From Roseateles noduli (GTDB taxonomy: Bacteria > Pseudomonadota > Gammaproteobacteria > Burkholderiales > Burkholderiaceae_C), in assembly GCA_002205125.1 (NCBI GenBank), contig NIOE01000010.1:310001-374000 (forward strand): 64,000 nt of DNA, read 5' to 3'. The translations under genes were made by a program, and so were the position numbers. Positions within the stretch are counted from its first letter, which is position 1. Every line of letters begins with the position of its first letter. Below, piece after piece: positions 46,647 through 55,022 of this stretch. The notes below the pieces were generated by a model. It did no database searches. It saw nothing but the letters and a program-made list of their open reading frames with translations, and had not been told where the DNA came from.

Positions 46647-47278
46647 GCGGGGATCTCCTGGAGGTGTTGCAGGGCGGTGCGGTAGTCCGCGCGGGTGCAC
46701 AGCGCGAGGCTGGCCACCTTCTCGCGCAGCTGGACGTCGCCGCGGTAGACGAAACCGAAGGTCTTGTTGAGCACGTGGATGCGCTCGTTGTGGGCGTCGG
46801 GCTCGACGACGACGCGGCGCGCGCCCAGGCCGTCGAACATCAGGTCCATGACGGCCTGGAAGACGCGGCGCGAGAAGCCGCGCACGGGCCGGCGGGCCGG
46901 CGCCACGCAGATGTGCATGCCGAGGTCGCCGGGCAGCACCGCGTAGTGATCGGCCAGCTGGTCGAAGCGCGGGTCGTAGGACTCGGCCAGCACGACGGGC
47001 TCGCCGGCGAGGGAGCCGATGTGCACGTCGCGGAAGCCGCTGGCGAGCTGCGCGGCATAGAGCTCGCGCACCTCCGCGACGGTGCTGCCTTGCAGACACC
47101 AGAACTTCGCGTGCGGCTGCTGGAACCAGCCGTGGATCAGCGGGATGTCGTCCGGGATGACGAGGCGGCGGAACACCAGGCCGCCGGGCGAGGCGTAGTT
47201 CGCCGGCGCGTCAGCGGTGACGGTGGATGCCGATGCGGCGGCCATGTCGGCGACGGCGGATTCAAGCGACGGGCGCAT
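46643..47278 (-). CDS. Siderophore acyltransferase (GNAT, AlcB/IucB-like)
   Basis: A 211-aa acyl-CoA N-acyltransferase. The family begins at VFRRLVIPDDIPLIHGWFQQPHAKFWC and includes EPVVLAESYDP, GDLGMHICVAPARRPVRGFSR and VVVEPDAHNERIHVLNKTFGF. It should acylate the N-hydroxyl of a hydroxylated diamine, with succinyl-CoA in the alcaligin pathway. It overlaps the exporter by 17 bases and the synthetase by four, so it is tightly coupled. Confidence 0.88.
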   Translation of the reverse strand: MRPSLESAVADMAAASASTVTADAPANYASPGGLVFRRLVIPDDIPLIHGWFQQPHAKFWCLQGSTVAEVRELYAAQLASGFRDVHIGSLAGEPVVLAESYDPRFDQLADHYAVLPGDLGMHICVAPARRPVRGFSRRVFQAVMDLMFDGLGARRVVVEPDAHNERIHVLNKTFGFVYRGDVQLREKVASLALCTRADYRTALQHLQEIPA

Positions 47279-48500
47279 GGGACGATTCCTCCGGATCAGG
47301 GGTGATGGCGGGCGCGCGGTCCGCGGGGCGCGCCTTCGGGAAGCTCCACAACCACAGCGCGGCCGCGAGCAGGAAGGCCGTGCCGGCCACGATGAACGGC
47401 GCCCGCAGGCCGAGCGTCGCCACCAGCGAGCCGGCGGTGAAGGACGCGAGCAGCACGCCGCAGTTCTGGAAGATGTTGATGACGCCGTAGTCGCGGCCGA
47501 AGTCGTCCGGCGTGCTGAGCTGGTAGAGCTGCACGTCGAAGTTGATGACCAGCTGGTACAGCGCCCAGCCCAGCAGCACGCGCCCGATCAGCAGCGTCGC
47601 GATGTCCGGCGCGGCCTGGAGCAGCAGGCCCACCGCGCCCAGCATCAGGTTGGCGAGCGTGCGGCGCGTGGGGTGCTGCTCCGGCAACGTCAGCCAGCGG
47701 TGGATCAGCAAGGCGCACACCGCGACGATCTTGGGCACCGCGAAGGCCGCGCCGGCGGCCAGTTCTCCGCCTGCCTCGCTGCCCGCGGCGCTGAGGCTGG
47801 ACCAGTACAGCGAGAAGAACGGTCGCACCAGCGCCGCGCCGAAGTCGAAGAGCAGCATCACCACCGCCAGCTTCAGGATGGCCGTGTGACCGCCCAGGCT
47901 GAAGCGCCGCGGGGCCGCGCGTTCCTCGGCGTCCTCGGCCAGCACCGGCACCATGCGCCGGCTGCGGATCAGCCAGGTGCACAGGCCCATCTGCACGAGG
48001 TCGGCAAGCGCCATCAGCAGCACGCACTCGCGCACGCCCCAATGCTCGATGACCGCGCCGCCCGTCACCGCGCCGAGGACCACGCCCAGATGGGCCGTCA
48101 CCGACAGCAGGCCGATGGCGCCGGCCCGCGTCTCGTCGGACTCCGTGCGCATCAGGTAGGGGAAGTTGAGCAGGTAGCTGCTCTTGAAGGCGAACATCGC
48201 CATCGACAGCACCCAGTAGCTCACGAGGTCCGGTGCCCAGTAGCTGGCCAGGCACAGCGCCGCGGCGACGCCCTGCGTGTACTGCAGGATGTGCAGCGTC
48301 TCGAAACGGCGCGCCACGCGCACCCACAGCGGGAACACGCACATCACCGTGATGGAGATGAAGGCCACGTAGGCGCCGACGTGCCAGGGGCTGCCTTCGC
48401 CGTAGCGCTCCGCGAAGAACTGCGGATAGAACGGGATCGGCAGGGCGTCACTGATGACGGCGAACAGCGTCATCAGGATCAGTCCGTGTCTCAGGCGCAT
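47262..48500 (-). CDS. MFS transporter of the siderophore operon (AlcS-like exporter)
   Basis: A 412-aa, 12-helix major facilitator protein: LILMTLFAVISDALPIPFYPQFFAERYG at the start, WVRVARRFETLH in the helix 2-3 loop, VRECVLLMALADL, and RDYGVINIFQNCGVLLASF. Located between the N-monooxygenase and acyltransferase with overlaps of 10 and 17 bases. The position implies siderophore export, as for AlcS in Bordetella, although uptake of the ferric complex is possible. Confidence 0.82.
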   Translation of the reverse strand: MRLRHGLILMTLFAVISDALPIPFYPQFFAERYGEGSPWHVGAYVAFISITVMCVFPLWVRVARRFETLHILQYTQGVAAALCLASYWAPDLVSYWVLSMAMFAFKSSYLLNFPYLMRTESDETRAGAIGLLSVTAHLGVVLGAVTGGAVIEHWGVRECVLLMALADLVQMGLCTWLIRSRRMVPVLAEDAEERAAPRRFSLGGHTAILKLAVVMLLFDFGAALVRPFFSLYWSSLSAAGSEAGGELAAGAAFAVPKIVAVCALLIHRWLTLPEQHPTRRTLANLMLGAVGLLLQAAPDIATLLIGRVLLGWALYQLVINFDVQLYQLSTPDDFGRDYGVINIFQNCGVLLASFTAGSLVATLGLRAPFIVAGTAFLLAAALWLWSFPKARPADRAPAITPDPEESSHAPVA

Positions 48501-49912
48501 GCTTTGTCCTGCGGGAAGTGCGGGGAGTGCGGGGAGTGCGGAAGGAGGGCAGCGGACGGCATCGCCCGGAACAGCGGCGATCGCGGCACGCCGAAGCTCT
48601 GCAGCGCGAAGCCGGTCTCGATGGGGTAGTGCTCGCGTCCGGTGAGTTCGCGGATCAGGCAGGAGTTGCGATAGCAGGCCAGGCCCAGCTCGGGGTTGCT
48701 CAGCCCGTGGCTGTGCAGGCCGCCGTTCTGCACGTAGACCTCGCCGCCCGCGGTGTCGACCGCGTAGTTGCGCGTCGGCTGGTAGCGGCCCTGGCGGTCG
48801 AAGCGCAGCCGATGCTCGATGCCGCCGAGGAAGCGCGGCACGCGCTGCCGGTAGCCGGTGGCGAAGATCAGGCCGTCCGTCTGGTGCTCGAAGACCTCGC
48901 CCGTGTCGGTGCGATGGAACTCCAGCACGTGCTGTCCGCTGGCCTCGTCGAAGCGGCAACGTCGCAGTTCCGACTGCGTGACCAGATGCGCCTGATGGCT
49001 TCGACGCTGCCGCGCGCGTTCGAGCTGGTGGTAGATGTCGTCCATCAGCCGCGCGTTGATGCCCTTGTAGAGGCTGTCCTGCCGCGCCAGCACGGCGGGC
49101 TTGCGGTCCTCGGGCAGGTCGTAGAAGTAGTCGGTGTAGTCCGGGGAGAACATCTCCAGCGTGAGCCGGGTCGTCTCCATCTGGAAGAAGTAGGGCGAGC
49201 GCGTGATCCAGTTGACCGTGGTGCCGCGATGCACGGCTTCCTTCAGCAGGTCGTGGCAGACCTCGGCGGCGCTCTGGCCGCTGCCCACGATGGTCACCGA
49301 ACGCTTGTCCAGCAGCTGCGCCTTGTGCTGCAGGTAGTGGGCGGTGTGCAGGTAGGGATGGGCGTCGCCGTCGCAGCACGCCGGCAGGCTGGGTTGGGCG
49401 CCCACGCCCAGTACCAGCTTGCGCGCGAGGAACTCGACGATCGAGCCGTCCGCGCGACGCGCTTGGACGCGGTAGAGCGCGCCGCCCGCGCCGTGGGCAT
49501 CGTGGGTGACCGACACCACCTCATGACCGAAGCGCACATTGGGCAGGCGGCGCGAGGCCCACTGGCAGTAGCGGTTGAAGGCCTCGCGGGTGATGTAGTG
49601 CGGGCCGTTGATGTAGTGCGAGTAGATCTCGCCGCTGTGCTTGCAGTAGTTGAGGTAGCTGTAGGCGCTGGTCGGATCCGCGAGGCTGACGAGGTCCGCG
49701 AGGCAGGGGTTCTGCAGCGTGGTCTCGTCGATCAGCATGCCGGGGTGCCAGTTGAATTCCCGGTGGCTGTCGAGGAAGAGCGCGCGGCACGGCGCCGGCG
49801 CGTCGGCCAGCGGCGCCATCAGGCACGCGAGGCTGAGATTGAAAGGGCCGAGGCCGATGCCGATGACATCAAGCACCTCGGCGTCGTTGGATCGGGGATC
49901 GTTGCCAGGCAT
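48491..49912 (-). CDS. FAD/NADPH-dependent diamine or lysine N-monooxygenase, AlcA/IucD-like
   Basis: A 473-aa N-hydroxylase. FAD motif VIGIGLGPFNLSLAC, HPGMLIDETTLQNPCLADLVSL, NADPH motif VTIVGSGQSAAEVCHDLL, and the C-terminal DGLIFATGYRQRVP with NPELGLACYRNSCLI. First enzyme of hydroxamate siderophore synthesis; by operon context the substrate is probably putrescine. ATG 49912 is preferred because GGAAGG lies upstream; TTG 49957 would add 15 residues. Confidence 0.9.
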   Translation of the reverse strand: MPGNDPRSNDAEVLDVIGIGLGPFNLSLACLMAPLADAPAPCRALFLDSHREFNWHPGMLIDETTLQNPCLADLVSLADPTSAYSYLNYCKHSGEIYSHYINGPHYITREAFNRYCQWASRRLPNVRFGHEVVSVTHDAHGAGGALYRVQARRADGSIVEFLARKLVLGVGAQPSLPACCDGDAHPYLHTAHYLQHKAQLLDKRSVTIVGSGQSAAEVCHDLLKEAVHRGTTVNWITRSPYFFQMETTRLTLEMFSPDYTDYFYDLPEDRKPAVLARQDSLYKGINARLMDDIYHQLERARQRRSHQAHLVTQSELRRCRFDEASGQHVLEFHRTDTGEVFEHQTDGLIFATGYRQRVPRFLGGIEHRLRFDRQGRYQPTRNYAVDTAGGEVYVQNGGLHSHGLSNPELGLACYRNSCLIRELTGREHYPIETGFALQSFGVPRSPLFRAMPSAALLPHSPHSPHFPQDKACA

Positions 49913-50065
49913 CGTGGCCGCCTTCCAGTCGCTGAGAGTGGGGTGCGCGGCGGACAACCGCGCGCTACCTCCCTTTGACGAAACGCGCCGACGAATATTC
50001 AGGAAGAGGACCTGCGATCCGAGGGGGTACTCCGAGGGGGGACTCCGAGGGGAACGCCGAAGCGC

Positions 50066-50593
50066 TCAGTTCGAACGTCCGAGCTCCGGGCATCGGGTCA
50101 GCGCGCGCAGGGCGTCCTGCACCATGGCGTTCACGAGCGGGGTCGACACGCCCAGCCGCTGGGCCACTTCCTGCTGCGTGTGGCCGTGCACGCGGTGCAG
50201 CACGAAGGCCTGGCGCGTGCGCGCGGGTAGCCCGCGCAGGCATCGGTCGACGCACTGCAGGAGCTGGCGGCCGATGGCCCGGTGCTCGGGCGTGCCGGTC
50301 GCGCCTTCCGGGTCGAGGCCCTCGTCCTCCTCGCCGATGAGCTGCTGCTCCGTCTGGCGACGACGGAGGTGATCGATGCAGAGGTGCTTCACGACCCGCA
50401 TGCAATAGGCCACGGGCTGTTGCACGCCGGGCGGCGGCGTGCTCTGCATCAGCTTCATGTACGCCTCCTGCATCACGTCGTCGGCGAGATCGCGGTCGCC
50501 CATCCAGCGCCACGCCGCGCGCTTGAGCTGCGGGCGGTGGGCGATGAAATCGGCGACGACGGGGTGCGGGGACGGCGGCAGCGGCGCCGTCAT
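50066..50593 (-). CDS. ECF sigma factor (FecI/PvdS-like)
   Basis: A 175-aa extracytoplasmic-function sigma factor: region 2 in RDLADDVMQEAYMKLMQ and YCMRVVKHLCIDHLRRR, region 4 in LPARTRQAFVLHRVHGHTQQEVAQRLGVS. It begins one base after the TonB-receptor stop and has no adjacent anti-sigma gene. It precedes the siderophore operon by about 150 bp, so it probably drives transcription of that operon, in the manner of iron-starvation sigma factors (inference). Confidence 0.88.
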   Translation of the reverse strand: MTAPLPPSPHPVVADFIAHRPQLKRAAWRWMGDRDLADDVMQEAYMKLMQSTPPPGVQQPVAYCMRVVKHLCIDHLRRRQTEQQLIGEEDEGLDPEGATGTPEHRAIGRQLLQCVDRCLRGLPARTRQAFVLHRVHGHTQQEVAQRLGVSTPLVNAMVQDALRALTRCPELGRSN

Positions 50594-50594
50594 G

Positions 50595-53111
50595 TCAGAG
50601 CTTCCAGTTCAAGGTGACCTGGCCGTTGCGTCCGGCCCCGTGCAGGCTCTGGTCCCAGTAGAGGCTGGCCAGGTACTTGCGGTCGGTCACGTTGTTGATC
50701 AGCAGATGCGCGCTCAGGCGATCGCTGAAGTCGTAGCGCGCCATCAGGCCCAGCACCGCGAAGCCGGGCTGCCGCGCGACGATGTCGGAGCCGTCGGGGG
50801 CGGTCTGCGTGCCGTTGACGCGGTGGATGTCGCTCTGCCAGCGCAGCGTTACGCCGAGCTTGAGCTGAGGCAGCGCGGGCACGCGGTAGCGCGCCGACAC
50901 GCGCGCCGTGCGGCGCGGGATGAAGCTGCGGGCGTCGGCGCCGGCGGCGTCCTCGATGCGCAGCTGGGTGTAGCCGGCCGTGAGGTCCCAGTCGGGGCTC
51001 AGCCGGCCCGCCATCTCCAGCTCGAACCCCGTGGACGCCGCATCGATGCGACGGTAGTACGAGAACCCGCCGTCGGTGTCGAAGCCGGCGTACTCGGCCA
51101 GGTTGTTCTGCTTGGTGCGGAACACGGCGACGGAGCCGTTCAGCTCGCCGTTGAGCCACTCGCCCTTGGCGCCGGCCTCGACGTTGCTGCCCGTGATCGG
51201 CCCGAGCAGCGCTTGGCGCGAGTCGACCTGCGTCTGCGGATTCACGATCTTGGTGTAGCTCGCGTAGAGCGAGTGGTGCGCGTCGATGTCGACGACGGTG
51301 CCGACGTAGGGCACGGTCTCGGCTTCCTTGTAGACGCGCGGTACGGCGCGGAAGCCCAGGCCCTCGCTGCGCATGCGCGTGTGGTTGAGGCCGAGCAGCA
51401 GCTTCCACGGATCGGCCAGGTTCAGACGCGTCACGGCGTAGATCGACTCGCGCCGGTTGACGAAGTCCGCCGAGCCCGTGCCGCCGTCCCACGCGGGCTC
51501 GGGGTAGCTGCCCCAGCCGTCGGGCGCCGTGATCGCCGTGCCGTTGCCGGCGCCGCGCTGGTAGGACGCCTCGTTGTGGACGCGCGCCGTGTTGATGCCG
51601 ACCACCGCGTCGTGGCGGCGACCCGCGAGTTCGAAGGGGCCGGAGGCGCTGAGGTCGACCAGCTTCTGGGTTTCGTCGGTCACCTGCGTCGAGAGCCAGC
51701 TCTCCGTGCCGGCGCCCGTCGTGCGATCGGGCAGGGCGCCGGCGATGCTGAAGAGCTTGCCGTCGGCGCTCAGCTTGCGGTAGCTCGCCATGCCCTTGGC
51801 GGTCCAGCCGTTGCCCAGCGCGTGCGCGAGCTCGACGAAGCCCGTCGTGTCGGTGTTGTCCCAATGGGACCAGCGTGGTGCCGCGGCGGTCGAGCGCGGG
51901 TAGTCGGTGGGCGAGCCGTCCGCGTAGTTCAGCGGCAGGCCGCCCCAGGCCGTGCCTTCGGGACGGTTGGCCTGGCGCGAGACGCCCAGCGTCAGCGTCG
52001 TGCGCGGCGCGAGCGAAGCCTCCAGCAGCCCCGCAGCCAGGTTCTTGGTGAGCGCGTAGTTGTCCATGAAGGACTCGTTGCGCTGGGCCATGACGATGGC
52101 GCGGCCGCGCAGCGTGCCGGACTCGTTGAGCGGGCCCGAGATATCGCCCTCGGCGCGCTTCTTGTCCCACGAGCCGAGCGTGAGGCCGAACGAGGCCTGG
52201 AAGTCCGCCGTGGGGCGCTTGCGCACGTAATTCACCGTGGCCGCGGGATTGCCGGTGGAGGACAGCAGGCCGTTGGCGCCGCGCAGCACCTCGACGCGGT
52301 CGTAGAGCGCGGTGTCGATGTCGCCGAGCTGGTCGCCGTTGGTGAACGGCATGCCGACGCCGTCGATCTGGAAGTTGGAGATGTCGAAGCCGCGGGCGTT
52401 GAAGTAGGTGCGGTCAGTCTCGACCACGTCGACCGAGACGCCGGTGGTGCTGGCCAGCACGTCGTTGGCGTTGAGCAGGCCGAAGTCGTCCATGCGGGCG
52501 CGGGTGACGACGGTGACGGACTGCGGCGTCTCACGCGGCGAGAGCGCGAGGCGCGTCGCCGTGCTGGAAGCGGGGGCGCCGTAGCGATCGGTCGTTTCGC
52601 TCGCCGGCAGACCGGTGCGCGCCTTGATCCGCACGGCCGGCAGCGTGCCCGAGGGCATCGCGGCGGACTCATCGGGCGTCGCGCGCTCGACGACGAAACT
52701 GCCGTCGCTCTGGGCCACCGCCTTCAGCGAGGTGTCGCCGAGCAGGCTGCGCAGGCCGGCGTCCACCGTGTAGGTTCCGTTCAGTCCGGCACTTTGACGG
52801 CCTTCGACGAGCTTGGGGTCGAAGGACAGCAGGACGCCGGCGCTCCGGGCCAGGCGGTTCAGCGCCAGATCCAGCGGACCGGGGGGGATGTTGAAACTGC
52901 GCGCCGAGGATGCGGTGGACGCTGCGGCCCCGCCGACGCTCTGCTGTGCGAAAACGGCCGCAGGCACGAGCGGCAGAGCCAGACACGCTGCCAGGCTGGC
53001 GGCAGACAGAGGCGAGCGCTTGAACAAGGCCTTCGAAGAAGCAGAGGCGGAAGAAGCGGAAGCAGAAGCAGCAGGGGCGGTGGAAGCGGCGCTGAGGCGT
53101 CGGGCGGTCAT
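50595..53111 (-). CDS. TonB-dependent siderophore receptor with STN signalling domain
   Basis: An 838-aa outer-membrane receptor. A signal peptide ends near VFAQQ after an unusual Ala-Ser repeat (about 9-27); the STN domain (about 70-145, FNIPPGPLDLALNRLARSAG, LNGTYTVDAGLRSLLG) contacts FecR; then the plug (RETPQSVTVVTRARMDDF) and the barrel ending in VTLNWKL. STN receptors transmit siderophore binding to a FecR/FecI pair, which is encoded directly upstream. Probably the receptor for the siderophore made by the adjacent operon (FauA-like). Confidence 0.92.
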   Translation of the reverse strand: MTARRLSAASTAPAASASASSASASSKALFKRSPLSAASLAACLALPLVPAAVFAQQSVGGAAASTASSARSFNIPPGPLDLALNRLARSAGVLLSFDPKLVEGRQSAGLNGTYTVDAGLRSLLGDTSLKAVAQSDGSFVVERATPDESAAMPSGTLPAVRIKARTGLPASETTDRYGAPASSTATRLALSPRETPQSVTVVTRARMDDFGLLNANDVLASTTGVSVDVVETDRTYFNARGFDISNFQIDGVGMPFTNGDQLGDIDTALYDRVEVLRGANGLLSSTGNPAATVNYVRKRPTADFQASFGLTLGSWDKKRAEGDISGPLNESGTLRGRAIVMAQRNESFMDNYALTKNLAAGLLEASLAPRTTLTLGVSRQANRPEGTAWGGLPLNYADGSPTDYPRSTAAAPRWSHWDNTDTTGFVELAHALGNGWTAKGMASYRKLSADGKLFSIAGALPDRTTGAGTESWLSTQVTDETQKLVDLSASGPFELAGRRHDAVVGINTARVHNEASYQRGAGNGTAITAPDGWGSYPEPAWDGGTGSADFVNRRESIYAVTRLNLADPWKLLLGLNHTRMRSEGLGFRAVPRVYKEAETVPYVGTVVDIDAHHSLYASYTKIVNPQTQVDSRQALLGPITGSNVEAGAKGEWLNGELNGSVAVFRTKQNNLAEYAGFDTDGGFSYYRRIDAASTGFELEMAGRLSPDWDLTAGYTQLRIEDAAGADARSFIPRRTARVSARYRVPALPQLKLGVTLRWQSDIHRVNGTQTAPDGSDIVARQPGFAVLGLMARYDFSDRLSAHLLINNVTDRKYLASLYWDQSLHGAGRNGQVTLNWKL

Positions 53112-53203
53112 GGAAACCTTTCGTCAGAAGAGGGTGGTTTTCCTGTGAACCGAACGAGTCGCCGAAAACTGCAGTCCCTTCGCAAAAATTCTTCAGAAAA
53201 GTT

Positions 53204-54211
53204 TCAGCGCGCCTCCAAGGTCACCCACCAGGACGTCCGCGTGCGAGCTCGGACCGGCAGCGTGCGCTGGATCGCGGCGATCACGCGGTGGAGGTCGTCA
53301 ACGGGAAACACGCCGGAGATGCACAGCCCGGCCACGGCCGCGTCGCAGCGCAGCCAGCCGTGGCGGTAGCGCGAAAGCTCTGCGGCCAAGGCCGCGAGCG
53401 GCATGTCGCGCGCCACGATCACGCCGTCGACCCAGGCGCCCGCGTCGCCGTTGGCCGCTTCGACGGCACCGACGCCGCGGGCATCGAACGCCCATTGACG
53501 ACCCGCCGCGAGCCGTCGGCTGGCGAGCTGTCCGCTGCCCGGGCTCACGTCGACCCATCCGTCCAGCGCCTGAACGAAGGTTTGTGCGGCGAGTTGCCGG
53601 ACGATGAAGCGGCCTTCGTCCGCTTGGATCCGGCCCTGTGCCGTGCGCACGACGAAAGGTCGGGACGTCGCGCTGCCGTTGCCGGTGCCGGTGCCTCGCG
53701 CGCACTCGACCAGCACCTCGCCGGCCAAGAGGTCGATGCAACGCTCGTGCGCATCGACACGGATGTCCACCGCCGTGGCGGTGTTGAGATGCAGCACGCT
53801 GCCGTCGGCCAGCGCCAAACGCCGACGCTCGCCCACGCCGGTGCGGTGCGAAGCGGCGAGGGCCTTCCAGCCGCCGTCGGGCGAGCTCGCGAGCCCGATG
53901 CCCGCGGTCCCCGCCAGCAGCGCCACGCCCTTGAACAGGGCCCGGCGACGCGGGGTGCGTTCGCGTTCGAGTTCGCGCGTCGCCGCCAGCGCGCTTCGCG
54001 CCAGCGACGGCGGCAAGGTCTTCAGCCGCTGGCTGAAACCGCTCAGCGTGGCCCAGGCTTGCGCGTGCTCCGGCCGCTCGTGCCGCCAGTGCTCGCAGGC
54101 CTCGTGGTCCTGAGGGGTCGCGCGCCCCGACTGGAGCTTCACCATCCATGCCACGGCCGCCTCGACCACCGCCGGGTGCAATTCGCCCGCTGCCGGGCTG
54201 GAACTCGTCAT
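53204..54211 (-). CDS. FecR-family anti-sigma regulator
   Basis: A 335-aa inner-membrane protein. The cytoplasmic DUF4880 part has AAVAWMVKLQSGRATPQDHEACEHWR and HAQAWATLSGF; a membrane helix lies at about 95-110; the periplasmic FecR domain contains HRTGVGERRRLALADGSVLHLN and ends in a second STN-like region. ATG 54211 overlaps the fecI stop (ATGA). It should receive the signal from the STN receptor and release the sigma factor. Confidence 0.92.
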   Translation of the reverse strand: MTSSSPAAGELHPAVVEAAVAWMVKLQSGRATPQDHEACEHWRHERPEHAQAWATLSGFSQRLKTLPPSLARSALAATRELERERTPRRRALFKGVALLAGTAGIGLASSPDGGWKALAASHRTGVGERRRLALADGSVLHLNTATAVDIRVDAHERCIDLLAGEVLVECARGTGTGNGSATSRPFVVRTAQGRIQADEGRFIVRQLAAQTFVQALDGWVDVSPGSGQLASRRLAAGRQWAFDARGVGAVEAANGDAGAWVDGVIVARDMPLAALAAELSRYRHGWLRCDAAVAGLCISGVFPVDDLHRVIAAIQRTLPVRARTRTSWWVTLEAR

Positions 54212-54741
54212 TGCAGCGACATGCCTTGCCGCGCCTGGTAGCAGGCGCTGAACGCTTTCGTCATGTACTGCTGGACGGAGCTAAGCGACACGCCGAGTTT
54301 CTTGGCGATCTGGGCGTAGGGCAGCCCGTCGATCTGGGACAGCAGGAAGGCCTGCTGGACCTTGGCGGGCAGGCCGCGAAGCACGGCGTCGACCTCGACC
54401 AGGGTCTCCAGCATCACCTGCTGATCCTCAATCGACGGCGTCTGGTCCTGCGAGATCAGCGAGAGGGCTTCGAGCAGCGCGCGCTCCAGCGCTGCGCGGC
54501 GCAGATGGTCGACCATCAGGCCGTGGGCGATGGTGCTGAGCAGGGCCTTGCCGCCGCCCAGCTCCTCATGCCAGGTGAGGGCGTCCCGACGCACCAGCAC
54601 GCGCGCGAAGGTGTCGTGCGCCAAGTCCGCCGCGTGGTGAGGGCAGCCGAGCCGCCGGCGCAGCCAGCCGACCAACCACTGGTGATGGCCACGGTAGAGG
54701 TGGCCCACGTCGGCGAGGTGGAGGGTGTGCGTGTCTTGCAT
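54208..54741 (-). CDS. ECF sigma factor FecI-like
   Basis: A 177-aa sigma factor: region 2 in HAADLAHDTFARVLVR, region 4 in LPAKVQQAFLLSQIDGLPYAQIAKKLGVSLSSVQQYM. ATG 54741 begins at the conserved helix; longer readings run into the promoter region, where a Fur-box-like sequence lies. Forms the usual fecI-fecR-receptor unit of iron-responsive surface signalling. Confidence 0.92.
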   Translation of the reverse strand: MQDTHTLHLADVGHLYRGHHQWLVGWLRRRLGCPHHAADLAHDTFARVLVRRDALTWHEELGGGKALLSTIAHGLMVDHLRRAALERALLEALSLISQDQTPSIEDQQVMLETLVEVDAVLRGLPAKVQQAFLLSQIDGLPYAQIAKKLGVSLSSVQQYMTKAFSACYQARQGMSLQ

Positions 54742-54778
54742 GAAGCGGCTCGAAAGGGCGACCTGCGTGTCGTTTCCA

Positions 54779-54799
54779 AATAAAAACGATTCGCATTTA
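54779..54799. promoter_or_regulatory. Fur-box-like sequence upstream of fecI
   Basis: On the minus strand the core reads TGCGAATCGTTTTTA, which matches the 7-1-7 Fur pattern TGAGAATNATTCTCA at most positions. It sits 40-60 bp before the fecI ATG in an AT-rich patch. This would repress the signalling unit when iron is ample. The match was judged by eye. Confidence 0.5.
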
Positions 54800-54904
54800 C
54801 GCACAAACGGTCGCGACAGGTCAATCCATGGACCTCGCACCGGAACGTGAACTACGTCACGGCAAATAACGTGCCCGAGGTGTCGATTTTGTTTACGTTC
54901 ATGT

Positions 54905-54918
54905 CCCTAGTATTAGGG
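54905..54918. promoter_or_regulatory. Palindrome upstream of the PEP-CTERM gene
   Basis: CCCTA-GTAT-TAGGG, a perfect inverted repeat in the AT-rich 281-bp region between divergent fecI and the PEP-CTERM gene, about 105 bp before the latter's ATG. Sites of this form can bind LuxR/NarL-type regulators; the factor is not known. Confidence 0.4.
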
Positions 54919-55022
54919 GTGTCATGAAAATAACTATACGAATCATGGAGTTACGAATGTGGCACGGGCGTTGCTAATTGCTGTTTCATCAACAATCAGC
55001 CGACCTCCCCGTCGTCGACATC

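Noticed and set aside
44664-49912. Aerobactin biosynthesis operon
   Set aside because: Aerobactin needs two NIS synthetases (IucA and IucC); only one is present, together with a Rieske oxygenase that aerobactin loci lack.
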